The notes under the pieces were generated by a model. That model made no database searches and was not told where the DNA came from. It saw nothing but the letters and a program-made list of their open reading frames with translations. The position numbers and the translations under genes were made by a program. Of a DNA stretch of 23,448 nt, positions 1-10,918 are shown piece after piece. The stretch is from Psilocybe azurescens (Eukaryota > Basidiomycota > Agaricomycetes > Agaricales > Agrocybaceae), in contig JAJIRX010000898.1 in the NCBI GenBank assembly GCA_023853785.1, positions 1 to 23,448 of the forward strand. The letters run 5' to 3'. Position 1 is the stretch's first letter, and each line of letters begins with the position of its first letter.

Positions 1-1
1 C

Positions 2-1653
2 CCACGCCTCGTCAAGATTGACGGGGCGATAGAGAAAGTGCAGAATATGCTCATCCATCTCATTAAAATTCGACTGCAGATCAAACAAAAGGTCAATTCT
101 CGCCACGATCGCTTGATCGGCCGCCTGCCTGTGGAAATTGTGTCTATGATATTCATTTTCTATACGAAAATAGGCCAGCCACTTTATTACACCGTGATAC
201 CACACATCTCCTACCGGAGAACTGTGATGATACAACCTGCCCTTCTTCTTGGGAGCGTCTGCAAACGCTGGCGGGATATTACCATTACAACACCCCAGCT
301 CTGGACGGAAGTCTTCATCGACTTTTCCAGACATGTTCGCCATTTTAATGTGATAAAGGAATGGCTACGTCGCTCAGGTGGTTTACCCCTATATATGGTA
401 TTCAGAAACCGCAATTCGGAACCGGTTCCTTCAACCTTGGGACCTATTTTTTCTCTTCTCAGGTCTCATGCGGCTCGCTGGAGATATGTGGATCTTTCTA
501 TCCCGTCTCAACTATTTCATGGCCTGCTCTCCTCCCTTGAAATAGTTCCTGGTAGAGCAGCTTCGAATCGTCCCACCGAAAGATAACGATGGATGGAATT
601 CCCAGACAATTTCCATGACTGAGCCATTTCGTCCGATAGGTCTGCATGTAAAGAACTATTTCCCAGCTGATACTTTCGTGCGGTGGGATAACCTGACCGT
701 TGCCGATGTGGCTTCAATCAAGGTCGATGCTCTGGTACATCTCATTACCCACGGAATCAGAATCGAGAATCTTAGAACGATGGGTATCATAGAGGATGGG
801 GATGAATATCCACTACCGTCCACGCCGATCGCCAACGTTTCTATAAAGGCGTTAACAGCCGAAGCTTGTCCAGCAGAGAGGAATTTTCTTCGATATATAA
901 CCCTTCCATCTCTACGACATTTAACCTATACTTTTTGTATTGAAGATCTGGAACACAGACAGGGGGCACACGATGTTCTTGTCACCTTTCTCCGTCTTTC
1001 TGCTCCAATATTGGCACTCTTCTTCTTTCGATATCGTGTACAGCACGATTATGATTCGGTGCCCGGATGGAGGGACCAATGGAACAGCCTTCCGGAGATT
1101 ACTAGATTGGAGCTCGACAGCACGGGCCAGAACGATGACGAGGACTCAGAACAGGAAGAAGAACTGATCGATTTCATTGACGAATTCTTTCGAGAACTTG
1201 CATACGATCTTGAGGCAATAGTCCTTCCAAACCTCCAATCCTTGACAATAAACATCGATTGGTTGCCGATACCGTCATGGTCCCTCTTTGCAAACATTTT
1301 TCCACCGAGCCAAAGCTCAGGTTCTGCTATTGCTGATGCCATCGACGTCAGCGCTTTGAGTCTGGAGGAACGTGCAAATCCCCTCCCTCTAAACACTGTC
1401 AACGAGCTGAAGAGGCCCTTGACGACAGTCGTGGTCAAAATGAAGCTCGTGGAAAATATGGAAGAAAGCGTTTTTGCGTTTTGTAGACATTCAAAGGAGT
1501 GGACTGAAGCTTACAGTAACCAACCTAGAAGGATGCGATATGCTGGCACGAATGGCTGAGTCCTATGATTTTGCAAACGTGTCTGACCCTTACGCCGAAT
1601 CTGAATCGTCCGAGGACGTTGAAGATTACAATCTTGTAGTTGTACAACTTTGA
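2..1653 (+). CDS. F-box-like / leucine-rich-repeat protein, 5'-partial, two +1 frameshifts
   Basis: The reading frame is open to the left edge, so the true start is probably outside the window. The F-box-like part starts with RLPVEIVSMIF and ends with CKRWRDITITTPQLWTEVF, the usual LPxEIL...VCrxWRxiAxxtPxLW pattern of basidiomycete F-box-like proteins. These act as substrate adaptors of SCF ubiquitin ligases. The rest is a weak LRR-like region with repeated LPxLxxLxxx segments and an acidic stretch (EDSEQEEELIDF) near 1150. The frame changes twice. Dropping one g at 551 joins ...LEIVP to VEQLRIVPPKDNDGW... Dropping one t in the run 1479-1482 joins ...ESVFAF to VDIQRSGLKLTVTNLEGCD, a typical family C-terminus, ending in TGA at 1651-1653. 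No intron with usable borders explains either shift. Either this is a decaying copy or the assembly carries indels. Substrate unknown. Confidence 0.75.
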
Positions 1654-2659
1654 ATTTCGAGAATGACCTTTTGTAGTGAGATGGGGTGGAATTTGATAGT
1701 TGTTGTTGTGTGAACCTGACTACCTGTTAACCAATTTTTGAGTGTTGCTGGACGGGGAATAAACGAAGGTCTTCAGAGAATGGATTAGATCAATCTCGAA
1801 GAAGGCATACATTCACATCGACGTGACCATCTCAAGTGAATCAAAAGAACAATTCAGATAACGGATTCCTTACTAACGGAAGACACAGGAGCGAGTTTTG
1901 GGACATGGTAGAATGCATGTGTCATAAAATATGCGAGGAAGACATGGTGTTGTGGTTGATTGCTCGTGCTCGCGTGGATGATCCCTTCTCTCTCTCCCCC
2001 TCGAATCCACCCTCCCCGCTCTAAGTCGAATACAAAGCCAACATCTGAAAGACGGATTCTCTAGATGTTGAGCTTGGTCCTCCTCCAGTGACGACGCTTA
2101 GCGTTGTACTATTATCGCACATCCAGTCGTCAGTCCAGTGGTTTATATTGAGATTCATGATTACGCACTTGGATCTTTGTGTCCGTCTTCAGGCGGAACC
2201 ACTGGGGAATAGGCCTATGGGAAACTCAGTCAGCACTGATTTCTCAATTTCAGCGCACAACAGATACACACCTGTTTTGCCTTCCAGCCTTGGCGAGGAT
2301 TCTTTGTGCGGAAAGTCTTTTGGGAAGGCTATATATTCGAGCATAGATTCGTCAGAGATTTGTTCGCTCGCAAATAATGATGTTGCTCACCATTGATGAC
2401 GACGGCGACGGACTAGGGGACGTTACGGTGGATGTTTGTGTCCTGCTTGAAAATAAGGTTAAGCCGATGGCGTAAGCTGTATAGTTGTTGTTGTTGATTT
2501 CCAATGAGCCGATACACAGCCGAAAGCCCAGATTCCGTCGTGGTCTGGTGATGCAGGTCACGTCTCGTAATCGACACGTCGGCATCCTAAACGGGTAACC
2601 ACACCGATGCGCTGTTCAATCCAGGAACCTCTTACCCTCTTTCACTTTACCCCACAATC
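1654..2659. other. Intergenic region between F-box gene and FKBP gene
   Basis: About 1 kb without a convincing gene. It holds the 3' flank of the F-box gene and the promoter/5' leader of the FKBP gene. A C/T-rich patch lies at about 1984-2022, and the last 40 bases before the FKBP ATG are pyrimidine-rich, as in many fungal leaders. The short open frames here have no recognisable motif. Confidence 0.6.
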
Positions 2660-3279
2660 ATGAAGCTGTTCGCATGGATCTCTGCTGCTCTTCTTGCCAC
2701 GGTTGCTCTTGCCGACGAGGCCAAGACCCTCCTACAGAGCTGCAGATTGACACGACATACTTGCCACAGAACTGTGTGACGAAAGCGGAGACTGGCGATC
2801 GTATCAAGGTCCACTACGTGAGTTCATCGAAGCAGTCATTGGATATCAATAAGAGCTTTATTAAACATGCTATATCCAATCAGACTGGAACCCTGTTCTC
2901 AAATGGAAACAAATTCGATTCCAGTCTTGACCGCGGACAGCCCCTGCCTTTGACGCGTAATGTTTTCGAACTTCTTAAAGTTGCAAGCTTATCTAATTTG
3001 TTATGTAGTCGGTATCGGCCAGGTCATCAAAGGATGGGATCAGGGTCTCCAGGGAATGTGCGTCAATGAAAAGCGCACGCTAACCATCCCTGCTGAGCTT
3101 GCATACGGTTCGTCTATATCACTTCTCCAAAAACGCGTTCCTCAAATGCTAAGTTTATTCTCTCTTCTGAAACAGGACCCCGTGGCTTTGGAAGTATTAT
3201 CCCCGCCAACTCTGCCCTCGTATTCACGGTCGAGCTCGTCGATCTGGAGTCCACCGGTAAGGCTCGTGAAGAGCTGTAA
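2660..3279 (+). CDS. FPR2: ER-type FKBP peptidyl-prolyl cis-trans isomerase (FPR2/FKBP2-like), four exons, one -1 frameshift
   Basis: Exons 2660-2817, 2884-2956, 3009-3107 and 3176-3279, with GT-AG introns of 66, 52 and 68 bp. The spliced product is about 144 aa. It has a signal peptide ([18 protein letters not shown], residues 1-18), then a single FKBP domain with hallmark segments [53 protein letters not shown] and [13 protein letters not shown]. These carry the usual active-site Tyr, Asp, Val-Ile, Trp, Tyr and Phe. It ends in KAREEL, an HDEL/HEEL-like ER-retention tail. Expected role: proline isomerisation during folding in the ER lumen. The signal peptide and domain are in different frames: one base appears to be missing at 2723-2731 (DEAK / DPPTELQ). 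An in-frame ATG at 2674 avoids the shift but would give a product without a signal peptide, which fits the ER tail poorly. Family call is firm; the start is less so. Confidence 0.9.
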
Positions 3280-4420
3280 AAATACAAAACCAACCCCAAC
3301 TCGGTTGCTTTCTATCGATGATGATGCACCTAATTTATAAAATTGCCAGTGTGGTACAACAAGCCATGATATCCTCAACCTCTGCACGCCCTCTCAAGCT
3401 TAGGCGTAAGCTATGGCGTGCTCGAAACCATGTGTTGTGCTGGAAATGGGGTCAACGAGCCGTGCGCGTTTCTTCTTCATAGGCTGATCGTTGGTGATAT
3501 AAGATTACAATCCGAAGAAATTGCGTTTATCAGATCGCTGAAGTCTGCACTAAGAGCTATACTTCTAGCGTTCTTTCACGACGATTCTTGCAAGGGGTGA
3601 GGGCCGAGGAGAGGAACGGAACCTCAATAAAAATAAAGGCCGCGGTCAGCCGCTACCGTAACGTCGCCTTTGATTTGACGACGTTCCTTGCTTTCTGGTA
3701 TCCGTGGCAAGTCGCGATGGAAGGCTCACAAAACCGAGAATATGAAACTCGTCTGGCCATGCTTATCGCGCTCATAAGTTATAATCTGATCTAAAAAATA
3801 GTACAAGGAATCTAATACTAGAAACTTTACTTCAATTCTAGTGCTCAACGAAATTCGCGTCCGCAAAATCCGTGTGTACCTAACTTCATCTCATTTCCTT
3901 GCTTGCAAGGGTTTTAGGGAGGGTCAAAATTTTATACATCCCTGTTATCGCAACATTTTATTTAACATCTTTACATACATACCGCCTCCTTGTAATATTG
4001 TTTTGGCGTGAGCCACTAGCGGATGGCAATTCACTCTAGTAAGAGCTATCTACACATTTTGTTATCTAATGTCCCCACGTTTTCAAACCAATTTCGCCTG
4101 CAGAACTCAGACAATGACCCAGTTGTTGGAAATAAGATAACAAACGCGATAGCGCCTCGCCACAATCACTGTGTAGCGCGCCGGTTCCTTGGTATTTCGT
4201 ACGCATATTCAATCTCATATTTTGGTTCATTAACAGTGCATTACTGCGCCATTCCTTTCTGTAGTATACAATACATTTTATTTGGTAGATTCGGGGCTTA
4301 CGAGCTCTTCGTCATCTTTCTTTGCGGCACGCAATGTACTCATATTAGTTTCTATTTACTTCGTAGATACGAGACTCGGTTATCGCAGTACATTATATAC
4401 GAGACTTCGATACGAGCTCT
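3280..4420. other. Gene-poor intergenic DNA downstream of FKBP
   Basis: About 1.1 kb holding the 3' flank of the FKBP gene and then increasingly AT-rich sequence. Open frames at 3418-3794 and from 4023 were read and have no domain, splice pattern or family resemblance I recognise. I see no RNA gene or intact mobile element. Confidence 0.5.
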
Positions 4421-4421
4421 C

Positions 4422-4568
4422 CTCAGTCGTTTGCTTCGGGTGAGCACTATTCTTACTTACTATATTTCAATCGTTGTACTAAATTGCTACCTAGCGTATC
4501 TATTCTAGGTAGATATAAATTCATTCTCAGTCGTTTGCCTGGCAAACAACTGAGTGTATCTATTCTAG
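4422..4568. repeat. Nested short repeats with a 14-bp-arm hairpin
   Basis: A 13-bp word (ctcagtcgtttgc) occurs at 4422-4434 and again at 4526-4538. The second copy forms the left arm of an inverted repeat, 4526-4539 against 4541-4554, with one mismatch and a one-base centre. A second 13-bp word (gtatctattctag) at 4496-4508 recurs at 4556-4568, bracketing the hairpin 60 bp apart. The arrangement is seen directly. Its origin is unknown; it could be a tiny foldback insertion with a duplicated flank or a local slippage product. Confidence 0.6.
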
Positions 4569-6894
4569 ATTCTTACGCCAGTAGTCGAGGACAACATCAG
4601 AGGGCAGTAATGTGAAGACGATCGTAATATCTAATAATCTTTTTTTTTCAATATCTCTATCCAACCGACAGTCGAGAGCATTTATTCTGAACAACCCCCA
4701 ATTTGAAAGGCCCCAGTGGAGAGAAAGTGCGTGTTATAAATAGCTGACTCTCAAAAAATAGTTAGGAAGGAGGACAAAGGGAGGCTCAATTTTGGAACAA
4801 CCCTATGTGTAGCACGGTAGTCACCTGTATTGCACTATCTATAGCTATCTAAACATAAATGTGCGTATGTTTTTAGCCACAGGATCTTTTACTGAAGTAC
4901 TGGAGGTAAATAATTTGGGACCATCCCGGAATATCCTCGGTACCGCTATCCGCAGCAATGGGCATATATTTATGAATGTTCAAGCGGTAAATCTTCTGAT
5001 AGACTGATACTATGGTGCCGCAGCATTTCTATTTTTAATGGCTGATCTATGAGGCGCTACAGACGAAGATTTAAAATTCTTATGTTGGATATTCTAATTG
5101 GTGTTCTATTTGGACCTACAAGGATCAAGTGATATAGGCGATGAACGCCGGCTCGAGAGCGAGCTGTCGGCGTATTGTCGCGGGTACGGCTAGCTATCCG
5201 GCTGACTAGTAAGTATATGTTATTCGAATATGAAAAGAACTGGAGGCCCTTGCGTTCATGTGCGGTGGCGGCTCGAACTTTGGGGCGGCTTGCTTGCTCG
5301 AGTCTCTGCCAACGTAGCCTCAGAATTCCGTTCCGCTCGACCAGGTCGCATGGGATTTTATATCTGTTGATTGTGAGCTGAAAGTCTAACATAGCTATGC
5401 AGCTTGAAGTTAAAATTGGCGCACGTATGCGGGCTCTCGTTCGCCGTCTGGGACTGTTGTGGCTTTTTAAAGTAACTGAGTATTTATATCACTGTCATTA
5501 GCCCCCTTGTCGGTCCGTCGTTCATTCCGCTTTACCCGTAGGTACTAAGGGTGCCTGGTAGTGTAACGGAACCCAATTGTCCATATTCATATTCATGATC
5601 ATGATCACGGGCTTACGTCTTTTTGCAGGCGTTGTTTGACAAAAACTTGAGCTATATTTGAGCGTATGCAGTACACACTGCGACCGACATTGGTGTGCCA
5701 GGATCCCGTTTATTCCTGTCAAGGCAGGGCAAGATGCCCAGCCAAGGGAAAGGTGGAATTCAGAATGAAATCGACTATGCTGTTACGGTTATAAGCACCT
5801 TGTGTGCCTGGCTTTTGCTCTCAGAATGAACTCACTTGCTTCAATTGATATATACTTAGACGCCAACGGCCTCTCGAGGCCGTGTTCCCTGGAATTTGTA
5901 TAGGGTGCCGTCGGCGCTGATTTGATAGCTGCCCAGTGACGAGAGATAAGTCCGGATACCATATACGGGCTTACTGAGTTACTGAATGGGCTAACCGGTT
6001 AGATCTGAGGCGCATCATTCCGAAAGCGAGCGAAAGCGCTTGCGTACAAGCCTCGAGGCCAATGGTCTACGCTTCTAGGTCTCTAGTAGTAGCTACAAGT
6101 CGAATGTGATCCAAGGTTAAGGATCCTTCAGGGTAATTAATCTATCGATAACTTTCGTAATTCCATCATATCTTGTGAAGTGCACAAATCCGCGAGGCCT
6201 CGGTCGAGGCGGAGGTAGGCCATCTTGATTCTTAGCACTTTCATTACATACCTGTCGCTTCCAAATTTGCGGGGAATAATAATATGTAACGGGCTGAGGA
6301 AGAGCTTGCAATTGCACTGAGTCCTTTTCGTAGACCGCTGTTGTCCAGGTGGCTTTTATAGTATTCGGAGGGTCCATTAAATTAGAGTGTTCACTTCACT
6401 GATAAACGTACGTCATGCAGATAAGTATCTGACTTCAGAGGTGTGTACATAAAGATAAAGAAAGGAAGGGAGCAAGAAGCTGATCAGATTTGTTTTCATT
6501 AAATTACATGACTGTAATTAGGGATGGTTACGAGTTTTGTATGTTCAAAAATAACTGTGAACAACCAACTACTCGGGTTACGCCACAGGTGAACCGGTGA
6601 CACATGTTTTTGACATCATGGACATGGCAAAGTTCGGAGAGTGTCCGATGAGTCGCGAATGATCCTGAGTCCTGTGCTGCCTGAGTCCGGACCCTCAAGG
6701 TCTGGGGAGGCCTGAGGACGAACTGAGAACATGATAACATAGTGAAGATCTATTCGCGGAAGCAGAGCCGCAATTATGAAGCGCGGGTGGGAATGACATC
6801 GGCGACTGCCAGTGTGAGCCAGAGAGGGGTTCTCCCGCACAATGAGGTCGGCCGCTTGAGCCTTGAGGGGTCCTTCGTATACTCGGGTTCTATC
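4569..6894. other. Gene-poor intergenic DNA
   Basis: About 2.3 kb with no recognisable gene. A TATA-like string (ttataaatag) lies near 4735 but no convincing coding region follows. Imperfect GC-rich palindromes built on cctcgaggcc lie near 5870, 6053 and 6194. Open frames on the minus strand at 5057-5392, 6117-6377 and 6528-6957 have no motif I recognise. Decayed transposon sequence is possible, but I could not identify any domain. Confidence 0.45.
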
Positions 6895-7123
6895 CACTGC
6901 TGGGACTGAAAAATTCTGCGGAATGCAGATTCCATGCAAAATCAGTTGTCGTGACACAAAGTATTGTAATTTGCAAAATGAATAATTTTAAATCAAATCA
7001 GCCTTGAGCAAAGACAATAAGAACTGTAACAGAGATTAAAGTTCTACCTAAATATGGCAATTTGCAAAACACACTATTTTACGAAATGCAGAATACAATA
7101 AGAATGATAAATTCTGCAGTGGC
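6895..7123 (+). repeat. Left arm of the foldback element
   Basis: The 229-nt arm pairs with 7145-7359. Relative to the right arm it carries extra cggaa near 6919 and about 10 extra AT-rich bases near 6985. Confidence 0.85.
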
Positions 7124-7144
7124 TGAGAAAAATAAAATTTGTCT

Positions 7145-7359
7145 GCCAGTGCAGAATTTATCATTTTTATTGTGTTCTTGCAATATGCAAAATCGTATAT
7201 TCTGCAAATTACCATATTCAGGTAGAATTTTAATCTCTGTTACAGTTCTTATTGTCTTTGCTCAAGGCTGATTTGATTCATTTTGCAAATTACAATACTT
7301 TGTGTCACGACAACTGATTTTGCATGGAATCTGCACAGAATTTTTCGGTCCCAGCAGTG
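7145..7359 (-). repeat. Right arm of the foldback element
   Basis: The 215-nt reverse complement of the left arm. The region around 7226-7330 is almost an exact mirror of the region around 6925-7055 apart from the two indels. Confidence 0.85.
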
Positions 7360-8683
7360 ATCCTTGTGAAGGGGGCTCTCGTGATCATGAACAGATGTGA
7401 GAAATGATCATGAACAAAGGGGGAGAATTTAGATTAGAAAGAAGATGATTTGATGCCGGTGGGAGTGATCAATGAAACGGGGTGGTGGTGCGCCCGGCAT
7501 GTCCTGATGATCGTGGCTGCCGCTAGCTTTTGTTCCAGATGATGTATGTATTTTTAAGTGATGTCAATGGTCGCACTGGTGTTGCCGCCAGAGCGGTGAA
7601 ATGCACGGTCGAACTTAACTTACGCCTGTCATCCAAAGAGTTGCTGATTATCATTTCTGAGATGCGTGGTGAACGTTCATCGTGTGGCATTCCGGAGTAC
7701 GTATGCGGCCCTATGTGTGACAGGGGCGCTATATGTCAGTCAAGACATAAGACTTTTTCTTGAGAAAAGTTGTCGATGGTTCGCCTCGATCGCTTGAAGA
7801 GGAATAGTGGAAAACGAGTCGAGGACAAGAAGACCAAAGGCCCAAGTGTGGCATTGGAATATAGGATATGTTCTACCCGAAAGAATAGACCCTCTTTTTG
7901 AGCCTGTTGTATTTTCCGGGTGAGATAATTTTCTGACGCTTCGGCCACCGCCGTTTTCAGCGTTCATCGTAGGCGCAGAAGGTGGGATTGAGAACAGCAG
8001 ATTTTCTGGGTAGTGCGACTGTTACTTGGTTTTGACCGGCGATATCAAAGGATTGTTCCAAGCCCATTATTTAGAGAATGACGCCAAGTATGACGAGATC
8101 AGAGGTTGAATATGAATCCCCGCATGTAGGAGGAGTAAAGCGTCCATTCGTCCAAGCAAGCTCAAATTTCATACGCAGCAGTTGGAATGAGAGGCTATTT
8201 CCCAATTCAGAATGAATGTGAAGAGGGGTTGTCCTGGACGACCAAAGAACTTTTAAAAAAACATCTGTTGGGAAGCCGATCACTGGTTCAAAATTGTTTG
8301 ACGAGGGCTTGGCACTAGTACCCGTAATTGCAAGGCTTGACTTTGTTGAGTTATCCAGTTGTATTTGAGAGTTAGTCGGCGTAGAAAAGAACTAGTCCTT
8401 ATATGACTGGTCTTATAGATGAGAACTGCTTCTCTGGCGTGTGTAGATTTGCAGGGGAACTAAGAGAGTGGATGACGGCAACGGAAATAATTCAAAGTCC
8501 GCCTTGGTGGTGGTAATTTGGCCCTCATTCCGTGACTACGCTGTCCTTGTTATTCTCCTTCCCTCCCTTCCTCCTCCAAACCTTTTTTAATAACTGGGCC
8601 CTTTTTCTGTGTTCCCCGCCACGACGGGCCTCATAGATTCTTCTTCGTCTTTGGCGTCGTAATTCACTCCTTTAAATCCCCAA
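7360..8683. other. Intergenic DNA and promoter region of the glycosyltransferase gene
   Basis: About 1.3 kb without a recognisable gene. A 12-bp word with a TGATCA core is repeated at 7382 and 7405. The last ~150 bp (about 8535-8683) are pyrimidine-rich and lead directly to the glycosyltransferase ATG, so they probably hold its core promoter and 5' leader. Short open frames on both strands at 7530-8283 have no recognised motif. Confidence 0.5.
7382..7416. repeat. 12-bp direct repeat containing TGATCA
   Basis: tgatcatgaaca occurs at 7382-7393 and 7405-7416, starting 20 bp beyond the atc that flanks the foldback element. Each copy contains the palindrome TGATCA. No function can be assigned. 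Confidence 0.6.
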
Positions 8684-10554
8684 ATGTTGTACCTGACCTC
8701 TGATGACTTTCCAATATGTATGTCACCCCCTTTTCCCAACCTCACCTGCTCTTTTTAATGCCTTTTACCCAAAGTTGTTCCTTTTGGTGTCATCGGGTGA
8801 GTTTATAGCGGCCAGCGTGCATCGTGCACCCGGCGTGGTGGGGTTGGCTGACACAAATTTCCAGGTTCTACCGGTACCTATGGTATCTAATTCGTCTGGC
8901 AGCAGCAGCTGCATATCGCCCTGTCCCACTACCCGAAAATCCCACGTATATCGCCTCTGAAGATGTAACCATCATCGTCCCCACAATCGACGCTGGCGAG
9001 GAGTTCAAGGAAGCCGCCAATAGCTGGCTTGTTGGCAAGCCTAAAGAAATCCTCATCATTACAGAGGAAAAAATGCTCGGTCCTCTACAAGATCTCGCCA
9101 ACCAAGTCGACCCAGAGCGGATACGAGTCCTTACTGTTCCCTTTGCCAACAAGCGATTGCAGATGAGCCACGGTATCAAGAACACCACGACCGACATCAT
9201 CGTTTTTGCCGACGATGACGCCATTTGGCCCCCACCATGTTGCCCTACATGCTGGCATGCTTTGAGGATCAGAAGGTCGGAGGCGTGGGCACCAGTCAGC
9301 GCGTACAGTCGGTTGGTAGCAAGATGACAGTTTGGGAAGTGCTCGCCGCATTCCGCTTGACCATCCGAAACATCGAAATTGCGTCTTCAACTCACATTGA
9401 CGGCGGTATACCCTGTCTTTCTGGACGTACGGCCGCTTATAGGACCGTCATCCTCAAGGACCCAGACTTCTTGCACGGTTTTACACACGACTATTGGTTA
9501 GGAAAATATCAGCTCAACTCAGGCGACGACAAATTTTTGACACGTTGGATGGTGAGCCACGGATGGAGCACATATGTGCAATGCTGTAAAGAAGTGGAAC
9601 TTCTCTCGACTATGAAACCCAATTGGCGATTCCTCAAACAGGTTCTCCGTTGGACCAGAAATACCTGGCGTTCAGATCTTCGCAGTCTCTTCATGGAGAG
9701 ACATATCTGGACGTCGCATCCTTATGTTGCTTATACTATGGTAACTCGCTTTGCTTTGTTCAGTTCGTTTCGAGGGCTGACACATCTCAGGTGGACAAAC
9801 TCTTTAATCCTCTCACGCTCCTAGTGGGGCCATGTCTGGTATCGTACCTGATATACAAGAGCACCATTCCAGTCGACCAAGGCGGATACCATTTACCATG
9901 GTGGTAAGTATATCATGTATGTCTCAAAAACAAAGCATTCTTATTTTTTTTTCTCTTTCCAGGAACATCCTCCTATCGTACTTCGTCTGGCTATCAGCTA
10001 CACGTACACTCAAGCTCATGCCCCATCTCTGGCATGAGCCATCGCACATTATCTATGTTCCTGCATTCATTCTTTTCGGATACTACTTCGCAATCATGAA
10101 AATTTACGCCCTTTGCACATTACACGAGGTACGTGGCCCTTGACTAAAATAGCTCTTCATTCATTCATCAATTAACCAACGTGCGCCTCGTTAGACCGGT
10201 TGGGGAACCCGTGCAGGTATCGGTGATGCGAGTGCTGCCACCGCTGCCCTCGACGCCCAGGACAGGCTGGAGGACGAGAAACACCTCAACCACAACATCA
10301 GCAACAGCATCAGCAACAACCCATACCAGCAGCACCGCCCGCCTTATAGCGCCACGACGCCGAATGAACAGTCGCCCTTCCGGGACGACGATCCCGCGCC
10401 CTCTCCGTACCGTGACTACCCGAGCACGCCAAACACCGCTGCGACGCCTGTCTATGCCACGAAGAACACGGGGCGCAAGACGAGCACCGGGCAGCGGCGG
10501 AGAGGCGGGGACGATGAGAATGGGGTGGAGATGCAGGTCGGGTATGCGAAATGA
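8684..10554 (+). CDS. Membrane glycosyltransferase family 2, polysaccharide (Cps1/hyaluronan-synthase-like) synthase, six exons, one -1 frameshift
   Basis: Exons 8684-8717, 8775-8796, 8865-9740, 9791-9903, 9963-10128 and 10195-10554, with introns of 50-68 bp. Adding one missing base gives exactly 524 codons (523 aa). An N-terminal membrane segment (about residues 12-36, VIGFYRYLWYLIR) precedes a GT2 domain with VTIIVPTIDAGEEF, the DxD-type site VFADDDAIW (Asp135-137), SGDDKFLTRW (Asp240-241) and the QxxRW motif QVLRW (278-282). Three further hydrophobic segments follow (about LFNPLTLLVGPCLVSYLI, ILLSYFVWL, YVPAFILFGYYFAIM). A Pro/Asn/Ser-rich, probably cytosolic tail ends the protein. Processive GT2 enzymes of this type polymerise and export a polysaccharide; the product here is not predictable. 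The frame breaks at the C-run 9229-9233, where one more C restores IWPPTMLPYML. With every other feature intact, an assembly indel is likely. Confidence 0.92.
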
Positions 10555-10918
10555 GGACGGGATGAGTGGACGGCGGGTATGCGGTGGGTGGTGGCGCTGC
10601 GGGGAGAATGAATGCTCGCTTTGTGCCAGTGTGCGTGCGGTTGTGTCTGATTAGGCTGAGGCTTTGTGTACCGGGGATACGGAGGGGGATGATGATGATG
10701 ATGATGATTGGCCAGAGGTCGTAAAAGAAGCTTTTGATCGGATTGGGACGCTTGCGGTTGGGTGTGGCTTGACAGTGGACAACGGCGGGAAGAAGGGCCG
10801 AGGAACATGGAGCCGCAAAGACCTCTACAAAGAAGGGAAGGCAAAAGAGGGACGACAGAACTGGAAAAGAAAAACTGGAACACTTGACTTGTGATCACAT
10901 GGATTCTTGCCCCAGCTT
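10555..10918. other. 3' flank of the glycosyltransferase gene
   Basis: The stretch between the stop codon and the pyrimidine-rich tract probably contains the 3' UTR. It is GC-rich, with a (GAT)7 microsatellite. An open frame at 10664-10894 is dominated by the microsatellite and is not supported as a gene. Confidence 0.5.
10688..10708 (+). repeat. (GAT)7 microsatellite
   Basis: Seven uninterrupted copies of gat just downstream of the glycosyltransferase stop codon. It is likely length-variable between strains. Confidence 0.95.

Larger units (their letters stand above)
6895..7359. mobile_element. Palindromic MITE-like foldback element (CACTA-like ends)
   Basis: A 465-bp sequence that is almost entirely one inverted repeat. 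It starts CACTGCTGGGA and ends TCCCAGCAGTG. Both sides are flanked by the same trinucleotide atc (6892-6894 and 7360-7362). The outer ~165 bp of each arm differ by only a handful of substitutions plus two indels (5 and 10 nt); the inner ~60 bp are more diverged. A 21-nt loop (7124-7144) separates the arms. Motifs of the type TGCAAA/TGCAGA recur at least five times per arm, like subterminal repeats of DNA transposons. CACTG ends and a 3-bp duplication are the signature of the CACTA (En/Spm) superfamily; that assignment is inference. There is no coding capacity, so it would be non-autonomous. The high arm identity suggests a fairly recent origin or insertion. Confidence 0.8.

Noticed and set aside
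4023..4508. 161-codon hydrophobic open frame
   Set aside because: AT-rich sequence with no start context, domain or intron pattern. The hydrophobicity follows from composition.
5057..5392. 111-codon minus-strand frame
   Set aside because: No recognisable motif; the opposite strand is also open over much of it. Likely chance.
6117..6377. 86-codon minus-strand frame starting MDPPNTIKATW
   Set aside because: I considered an exon of an unknown gene but found no adjoining exon with proper splice sites and no family resemblance.
6886..6905. T-arm-like string suggesting a tRNA
   Set aside because: No acceptor, D-arm or anticodon arm can be folded around it; the string is the border of the foldback element.
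7062..7271. Open frame of 69 codons inside the foldback element
   Set aside because: It lies in the loop-proximal arms of the palindrome, has no motif, and its composition follows from the repeat. It is not a gene.
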